Part shown: positions 52,001 to 61,000 of the stretch, one piece after another | How the letters are laid out: each line of letters opens with the position of its first letter | How positions within the stretch are numbered: position 1 is the stretch's first letter | DNA from: Porites lobata | Lineage: Eukaryota > Cnidaria > Anthozoa > Scleractinia > Poritidae | DNA length: 64,000 nt | NCBI GenBank assembly: GCA_942486035.1 | Contig: CALNXK010000129.1 | Location: 344,001-408,000 of the forward strand | Direction of reading: 5' to 3' | Notes under the pieces: generated by a model | Database searches by the model: none | The model's input: only the letters and a program-made list of their open reading frames with translations | Told to the model about the DNA's origin: nothing | Translations under genes and position numbers: made by a program

Positions 52001-55000
52001 TGATACTGCTGAGTAGTTGCTGTCGTCTCGAAGGGGCAGACGCTGATACCCTGGAGGAGAAGGGTGGAGTGGGAACAGAAATGCCCGCGGGAGGACGTAG
52101 TGGAGGGCGGAGTGAAGAGCTTCTTTTTTCAACACCACCAACGATCAATGGGGGGAAAGGAGGAGCGGGTGGTACAGTGGTCACAGGATCTACTGAGCAA
52201 GGAGGAGAAGGAGGAGGAGGAGGAGGAGGGGGAGGATGGTGTGAAGGGGGTACAGAACTTTTCGATCCAGAGGGAAGAGAGGATGGTGCTTTTGACGTGG
52301 GGAGGTTAAAGGTCGACCTCAGAAAAGGGTAAGCTGGAACCGCTTGATCTTGTCTAATGGGCATGGGGGGCTCTGTCTCATCAGATAGTTGTGTTAATTC
52401 TTCTTCGATAATCACTGCCCTTTTCTTTTTCTTCTTCTTGGACATAGCGATAGGGAAATCGATATCCGCTAGTGATCCATCGCTCTCTTCAAGGCTGCCA
52501 GTCCTTTCTTCAATTATTTCAGCTTTTTCACCACCATCTTTTACTACTGTCACTGCCTGAACGGCTGGTATAGGGACACCGAACAAACTTCCTCCACCTG
52601 ATGTCACAGAGGGTACAGAGCCAAATGATTGCTGACCAGAAGAAAAAGAAGGGGCAGTTAACTCTGACTGACCGGCTAACAGACGAGGTTCACGGTTTCC
52701 AAACAATCCTCCTCCGACAATCGAAGGTGCTGACTGTGATGATCCAAAGAGTCCTGTAGCAGGGATACCAGATTTTTCCTTTTCATGTGCTGACTGGCCA
52801 AACCCTACAATTTCCCCACTAGACGGTGAGCCAAACGATAAATTTTGGCGGTCTGGCGCTGATCCAAAGAGTTCTGTAGCAGAGAAACCAGGCTTTTTCT
52901 TTTCATGCACTGACTGGCCAAACCCTACAATTTGCCCGGTAGAGGGTGAGCCAAACGAAAAACCTTGGCGGTCTGGCGCTGATCCAAAGAGTCCTGTAGG
53001 AGGGAAGCCAGCCTTTTTCTTTTCACGTACTAACAGGCCAAACCCTCCAACTTCCCCAGTAGAGGATGAGCCAAAGCAAACGCCTCGGCGGTCTGGGTCC
53101 ACGGAGTTCAAAGTAAATCCAGACAAGGATGATTCGACTTGGGGTGGCCTTATTTCTCTTTCAGGTTCGACAGTAGCTGACACTGCTTCTGATGTGTGAA
53201 GACCACCTCCAACGATCTCGCCTCCTGGGGGTGCATAGGCAAGAGGTGGTGCAGTGGTTACACTTGCGCCAGGAGGAGGAGGTGGAAAGGGAGGGGAAGG
53301 TGGTGGTTTTTGCAATTGTTGGGTTGATTGGTCAAAAGAAAAATCCTGTAATGCAGGTTTTCGCGCAGGTCTTCCTCTACGGGTAGAGCCCAATCTAACT
53401 GCTATACGGCCAATCCGAGGTTCGGGAACACATTCTGCAGATTCCAACAAGTCAGAAGCGTCCCCGGTTGATACTTCTGTCAAGAGAAAAGATAACACAA
53501 ATCTTGTGTAATACTGAAACGTTATATCTTCAAGATGCCCTAGAACACTTACATTAGAAAAAGAACACTCACATTAGAAAATTGTGGATTATTTTTGATC
53601 GTAGACATTTTGGCTGGCATTCAGCAAGGCTCATTCAATTTTGAAAACATTAAAAAAAAAATGTAGAAACAACCGAACGAGAGCGTGTTCAATTAGATTT
53701 ACCGTTTCTATAATCGACTCTCCGTTGTTCTTCTTTGAGTTCCTTAATAATGTTAGGGAATAGTACGCGTGCTATCAGCCGCTTATTCTATGAGGTCTAT
53801 GAGGTCATTAGGTAACATTCTCTTTACATAATATAAATACATGATAATGATATTGCTAAAAAGAGAAATCGAAAATGAGAAAGTGAAGCAACAGACCCTT
53901 TCTTGGTTTTTTTACCTTTTGACATGCACCAGTTAGGAAAAATCCGTAGCACCAATGGAAGAAATTAAAATTAAAAATTAAAAATAGTAAAATTGCCAAA
54001 ATTGGAAGTGATACGTCTTAAGGGAGCGATGATAAAGCTCTGCAAAGTTGCAAAAAGTTACAGACGTTTGTATGGTGAGAGTGGGGGGGGGGCAAGATTG
54101 TACCCTCACCCTTTCCAACATGTGTAAAGTTTTGCGAAGATGTCGCTCCGACTTTGAGATGCTACGTCTTTTAGTTTTCAACAAATCCCTTTCAAACTTG
54201 GCAATGTTAATAATTTTGAGGCCTTCTTTCCAGTGGTGTCTAGAGATTTTCCCTAACTTGTCCAAGTCAAAAATTAAAAAAAAACATGCAAAGGTCTATT
54301 TGAAAACAAGGCAAGGCCTACTTGAGCTGAATGGAATTTTGAGGTAATTTGCCATTGACAACAAAACCCTACTCTGTATAAAAATATCTCATTCACCTTT
54401 TTTTCAGTTTGCTATCTCTTATTACTCTAAATATCACTTTCTCTATCAAATTATTGAACAAATACGACTTTTGCCAAAATTATCGGAACACTTACTAGTT
54501 GGCCTGAGAAAACAGCCGCCAACTGGCGACGCCATCACTGGTTTTGGTGGGGTCGCTAGTACTTACGACTAACGTAACCCTAACTTTTGAATCCCACACT
54601 CTTCCTTCTGCCTCAATGCATACTCTTGGAAGCGCAGTGAGCGAGACTGATTTGTCGAAAGATGATAAGAATTCAAATTAAGCCCCCTTTTCCTGAAATT
54701 TCAGTCTTTAAAGGGATAAAGGGACAGGTTCACGGTTCAGCGCATGCTCATTTATCAAAATGCTTTTCTGCCGGGACATGCTGTCTCGTCTGTGCAAGCA
54801 ATATGATCATGTCATAATGTTGTCAAAGAACCAATCAGCACAATCCCCTGGCAGTTACTTGCACATCATCAACTTAAATATTTGTAAATAGCTGTAAATT
54901 TAATCAACCATGGAATAAAACCTTCGGGTCAACAATAAATTCAACGTTGGTAGTGTTGGCTTAATCCACTAATTTTTTCTGCGATTTTAGTACTCCTCCA

Positions 55001-58000
55001 TCTTACTTCAGGTTACTCTGAAATACAATTCGCATGTGTAATCAAATGGTGACGAGTGAAATTAGGGAATAATTTCACGCGCGTTTTGTCCAAATCCTAA
55101 TAATTTCCCTCACTTAAAGGCTCGGGAAATTATTAGGATTTGGACAAAACACAAGCGAAATTATTCCCTAATTTCACGAGTATACCATTTGATTACCTAT
55201 TAATATTATGGGTGACGAATTACGTTAGCAATCTTGGATTTTGGACATGTGTATCCTGGATCGTATCGATCGAGAACTCCACTCTCTCAAATGTTTAGAC
55301 CTTAAATTTGGCTTATAAAGTTCAGAACTTTTCAGACTTTTTCGGCAAAATACCTGTTAGAATCCTTCTTGATATTCTCTTGTGTGTTCAGGTTTTCTAA
55401 AGCGTCTTTTTGTGCCCTGACATCTTCATTCACGGCATTTTAAAACTTCGTCGCCATCTTGACACTGAGACGTACCGGAGGGTTGCCATGGCAATTTTGT
55501 AATTTCACATGTGAAATTACAAATTAACGCTGAAATTTCGCGCCAAAATTAAGGAGTAATTTGTCACCTATGATATTATACTTTGAAACACACTCTGAGA
55601 TCGCAGAGATACTTGTGAGTGGGATTATTAACCGATAGAATTAATAAGAAATTGAAAAAAATTTAATTTAATTAATGAGCATGCGCTTAACCGTGAACTT
55701 GTCCCTTTAATCGATTAGGGAAATTGATGCTGATTATCAAAGATATCAAAATTTCACAATTTCGTCCACCGGCTGAAGTAGGAGGGAGTGGGTGTGGGGG
55801 AGGGATTTCTACACATTAACACTGACAGATTTAACAATACCTTTGCTTCTCGATCGCTTCAGTTCTTTTTTGGATAGCGAGAGCGTAGTCTCTTCAATCT
55901 GCAAAGAAGGTGAGGTAGGATTGTACTTTGGTGATTCTTCACTTTGTAGTGCCTTATTTGAGACTTTTCCTGCGAATTTCTTAAACGCTCCATAAACACC
56001 AAAGCCAACATCATCCTCGCTTTCCTCTTCTTCGTCATCCACAAAAGCTGTAAAAGTAAGATGTAATGTCATTTCCTGGTCTATTTTGTTCAAGTTATTA
56101 AAATGTTCGTAATTTCTAGAGTGTAACAACGATACAATGCAGTGAACATAAAAAGATCGAGGATTTGAGTTATTTTCTTTAGATTTGCTAATTAATCGCG
56201 ACAGAACTATATCTTGACACACAGCTTCACTATATAAAAGTGTCTCCTCAACGTTATCATGGATTTTTCACAAGAAACGCTATAATTTGTTGTGGTACAG
56301 TTTAAAACGCTGTAAACTGTGGTTCTCAGTTTCGAATCTGTGCGTGAAATCACACGCTGTGACCATTCAAATGAAAGCTATCAGCGGTTATTTTCTGTGG
56401 CTGTTAGCTGTGCAAGGTTTTTCTAGCCAGTAACAGGCTCTTGGTCAGTGCAGAAGAGCAAAAAAACCAAGCGAGCAGTAAAATAGCGAACGAGCGACAA
56501 ACGGCGGAAAGAGAGAAGACTCCGTCTTTTCCCAGCTCCCACGCGGTTTTCGCGCAACTTTTCGTTCCGCTTTCCCGACCATTTTGGACACCGGAACACA
56601 CTTAAGTTTTTCTACTTAAGGTTCTGCGGGTGAGAATTTATCCTGAAGTGTGCAGACCATTCAAATGAAAGCTTCTGAGCAGTAAGATTTTTTTTACGGT
56701 CTACTAAACTCTGACTTAGGGTCTGTGGGTGTGACCAGCTCCTTAACTATGCTTCTTTCTCCATCCGTTTTCTTATTTACTGCCCTTTTCCTGCCTATCA
56801 GTCTTCATTGGAATAATGAAGGATAAACTGCTGTTGGCGATATCATGATGAGTCAGAGGCACCCAATGGATCTTTTCCTCAAAATATCTGTTCTACAGGC
56901 AAAATTTGTGCTGGCTATGAGATTTGGAAAACTTAATATGTCTTTGGAAGAAAAGTGTGGCTGGGAAATGGACAATTTAGGGTGTCCGAGGGGATTTGAT
57001 GTCCAAGAGTAGCTGCTATGTGCCATTTGTATAATCCTTGCTCCCCCTCCACTGAAGGGCTCAATTTTGCCCTTTGACCACACCCAAACTGGGGCTAGTA
57101 ACGTCTGGATATACTTCTGATTAGAAACTTCCCAGTAAGTAGGGTTGCAGCCGGTTGTAGGTGCACCTTGCTGGCTGGAAACTCTTCCACTAGTCTTGCT
57201 GGGAATGAGTAACAGATACATTTTTCCCAGCAATCTCCCAAAATGCTTAAAATTGCTTCAGAAAGCTTTATTTATGCCTTGTTGTTGTTTTTAGGTCTTT
57301 TTCTCAAAATTTCCCTTTGGGTGCCCCTGATGAGTGATGAACGCTTACTGTGACCTGACCCAGTGCTTTGATTCCGAGACATTTTCGCTCGAACATTGTA
57401 TTTTGTTCGTAACTGAATGACGATACTACTTTTTAGTGAAAATGGAGTCACAAAACATTTGGGTGGTAAACGAGATCCAAACCAGTAAATATTTACGCGT
57501 ATGAATAAAAGACGAGACAAAAATGGACTGAAAGGTTAAACTTACAGCACGCCGCTGATTTTGAAATTGCCATCGACATCTCCTGCTCTCCCGCCTCACT
57601 GGGGGCCGAGTCCGAGTCTCCACGGTGGGTTAAGGTCGTTAAACACTTCCTCTCGCTTCGCTTTTCCCTTCTCCCTGTATCGACTTCTTCAATTGAAGAG
57701 TCTTCAATTTGCTGTAAATCTTCTTCTTCTTCTCCATCTACTTCATCACTACCACTTGGGCTACTGCCACTGGTGGTGGATCTCTTTTCCTGGTCATCCT
57801 GTTGCATCAACAGTGCCTTGGGAAGTTCATCCTGTTCACTCCATTCATCACTCGACCAATCGTCGTCTTCGCTGTCTTCGAAGTCTTCGTCTTCGCTGTT
57901 AACAAAAAGGTAAAGTAAGACTGGGAAGTTGTAAGAAAACCTTATATAATGTCACTTTGTTAACAAGTATCATCACACCAGTGCCTTTAATACGTTTATG

Positions 58001-61000
58001 TCTGCTTTATAACAACAATTTCTGTTGTACTCGAACATTAAGCTGCATTAAGCGGACACTTGGCCGTTCTCTAAGACAGACTGCTTAACACACGTTTGAA
58101 TGCACACAGTATATATATTCACTAACAGTATGGAAGAGTAGAAATTTTTCAAAGGTGTCCTACTAATGTAAATTTCGAAGACAAAAAACACTGACCTGTG
58201 ATCGTCGAGGTCATTGTCAGTAATAATAACTTGAAGCGCTTTCTCCTTGTCACCAAAAACAGACTGGTATAAATTGGACAAGGCATAGGCTGTCTGAAAT
58301 ACGAACACAACTTGTGAATAACTTTTAAATTTTTTCTTACTTTCTATGAAAGAAAAAAATATAAATAACATGTAAATATTATACTGCTAAAAGTCCTTTA
58401 AATTGCCTTAGGAGATAATAATTTTTTAGAAAACTGGCTAAATGAGCTAAGTACAAAACATCAAGCTAATTTAGTCATTCTTATAACACGTTCTCTGTAG
58501 TCTCAACATTGGATTGACTATAGTAGGGCTGTATTTTCATTAGAGTTACTTTGATGGGATGACACATTTTTGGGATTTGGGGGATCAGAAAACCCAGGTA
58601 GGTTGGGATTTAAAAATGGGAAGATTTTTACTTCATTAAAGTTATCCAAAGTGTCAGTTCATTACAGGATGATCTAGTTGAAAGGCCTTATAAGTTAGAG
58701 GCATAAAAACAAAGGTTCTAAGTTGGGATCGGCAAAATTACATTTTCCCAAAAGTGACTAAGATGGGGTCTATTTCTGGCAACAGGATAGGCTATAAAGG
58801 GGTACGGGTTCTGACAGGCCAGCGACACATGCCCAGTAAAAATTAACCCAAGTATCCCCCCAAACCTCCCCCCCCTGGGCTTCTATAAAAAGCAGGTCCC
58901 AGTTGTGGCAGTTTTAAAGTGCTGACTCCCAAAGCAGGTGGCTAAAAGGTTATGATAATTTCTTGAACCGAACAAAAGAAAGAGAGAGAGATAAACGCAA
59001 GAGTTACCTTGGTTGTCAAAGGATGATCAGGACCAAGCTTATCGCGAGCCTCTTTCATGACGTCATTATACAGGCGCTCGCATTGCAGCACTGCGCATGT
59101 CTCCAACACCTCAGCCGCTTGCAGTTGCTTTTCTAGTTTCTCCTCGATACACTGGGTAAAGGCCAGATTAGGTGAATATTTTAGCAAAAGTACAACTTAC
59201 TCTCAAAAAAGGGGCGGGGGACGAAGGAAAAGTCATTCGCCTTTTTTGCGGTGAGTTCAGCACTGTGCTTCAACGAAAAGGGTTTTCGGTTGTTTAGGAA
59301 AACACATAAGAAACTGAGGTGGTACTAGTTACAACAAAATGATGTGGGGTGGGGGTGGGGGGAGGTTGAGCAAAAGTCAGTCCCCTTTTTTGTGGTAAGT
59401 CTGCAGGTACTTAAACAGAGAGGGTTTTCCATTTTTTTCTCGAAAATAACCAAAAAATTGAGGTAGTTCTAGTATACTTGTTACTACAAAGTACATTGGT
59501 TTCAACAACTAAACCACCGACTGAGATGTTCAAAGCTCAGTTGACATCTCTAGCGAATCTTGAGAAACCTGCAAACAAGCACAATAGCGTAAAGGTAATT
59601 CTGGATTTGCGTTAATCTTCCTTTGAAGAGTTCACCCGATAAAAAAACTCCATAAAAAGATGTCTGCAAATTTTGGATTGAGAAAGTAGAAATGAACTGA
59701 AAAGTAAAAAAGAAACAGCTATGACTTTCTGCTTACTGGTTCGCGTCTTCTGTCGGTATCAACTGGTTTCTGTTCCCAGCCAATGTACTGCAGTATGTCT
59801 ATTTCCTCTGCTGCAACCAGCTCTTCAATGCTGGGGCCTTGTCCTTCTTCAAATTTCTCGTCCTGAACGATAACAAAAAGTTACATATTGTAAATATGAT
59901 TTATGTGGTTCTTTAGCATTCTTGAACAAATGAACAATTTATTTACAAAACTTTTACAAACGGCGTGGGTCGTAGAACAGAGCTTGGTTCCAATTTCAGA
60001 AACTTGGCACATTGTTTTGAAGAAAGGAAAGGGCGATACGTTTTCGAAACAAAGGTCGAGTATTACCTTTTCCCTATGTTCAACGGCTACGAAACTTGTA
60101 AACTTTGACACCACCGAGAATTCCTTGCTTATGGAAATGATGTAATCTTTCCTGTTTCTCTTAACAACCTGTTAAAATAAAAGAAACAGGCAGGCAAAAC
60201 TTGATTATGGCAAAGAGGTTTTAAGCTAACAATGAAAATAATCTCAATTTACGATGCCATTGGTTCCATTGACGGTCCCGTCCATCATCACTGACCTCGT
60301 GTCCAGTGCGCTGCTCGTGCAGGCTCCCTTCGTCCCAGTCTCTTATGAGTGCTCTCGCGGTAAGTTGATGAAGAATCTGTTGAAAGGTTGCAAATCAGAC
60401 TATTCGTACCATTTATTGACGAAATATTACAAGCAGGTTATTAGGGTTGGTGCAGTTGGTTGGTGGTTTACAGCCATCACTCTCTATACATGGTATATTA
60501 CTGATTGTAATTGATAATCAGTAACACTGGTAAATTTTGAAATAGTAAATTAAGTAGTTTTACATGCATGTTACACCCGAAGAACCTAGTTAAGGTATAC
60601 CAAATATTGGTGAATTGCAGACAATTATTTCAGTTGTTTGTTTAATTTATTTTTGTTATTAAATATATTCTGTATATAATATTTGAATTGGTCAGTCTTT
60701 ATAGATCAAGTGCGTCCGTGTGTGCAAATTTCGGGTGCTCCCCTCACACTCAGTCTGTGACAAAAGCGTGGTTTCGTGCCTCAGTCCCGAAGTATATATG
60801 CGGGTTAGGTTTGTTGTGGTTCCCGGCTTTGCCGTGACGGCTTTTACTTCAGCTTTTTCGGCTTTCCCTTCTCCGCAGAAAACAAAATTTTCAATTTCCA
60901 ACTCTATCAAGGAATTAAAGGGTTCCAGGTCGTTTAACCAATGAACACCATTGTTCTAAAGGAAAAGTCGATTATGTTGCTATGTAGCCGTACTTACTTT

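Noticed and set aside
52000..52332. Plus-strand Gly-rich frame opposite the PARP4 large exon
   Set aside because: It is the complement of the polyproline coding sequence; a shadow of the minus-strand exon.
56853..57233. 126-residue minus-strand frame in PARP4 region
   Set aside because: It lies inside an inverted-repeat element with GGCACCCA ends and shows no domain or fitting splice phase.
60692..60944. Open frames within the PARP4 intron 60377-60997
   Set aside because: Flanking exons join directly in phase and match the family across the junction, so no extra exon is needed here.
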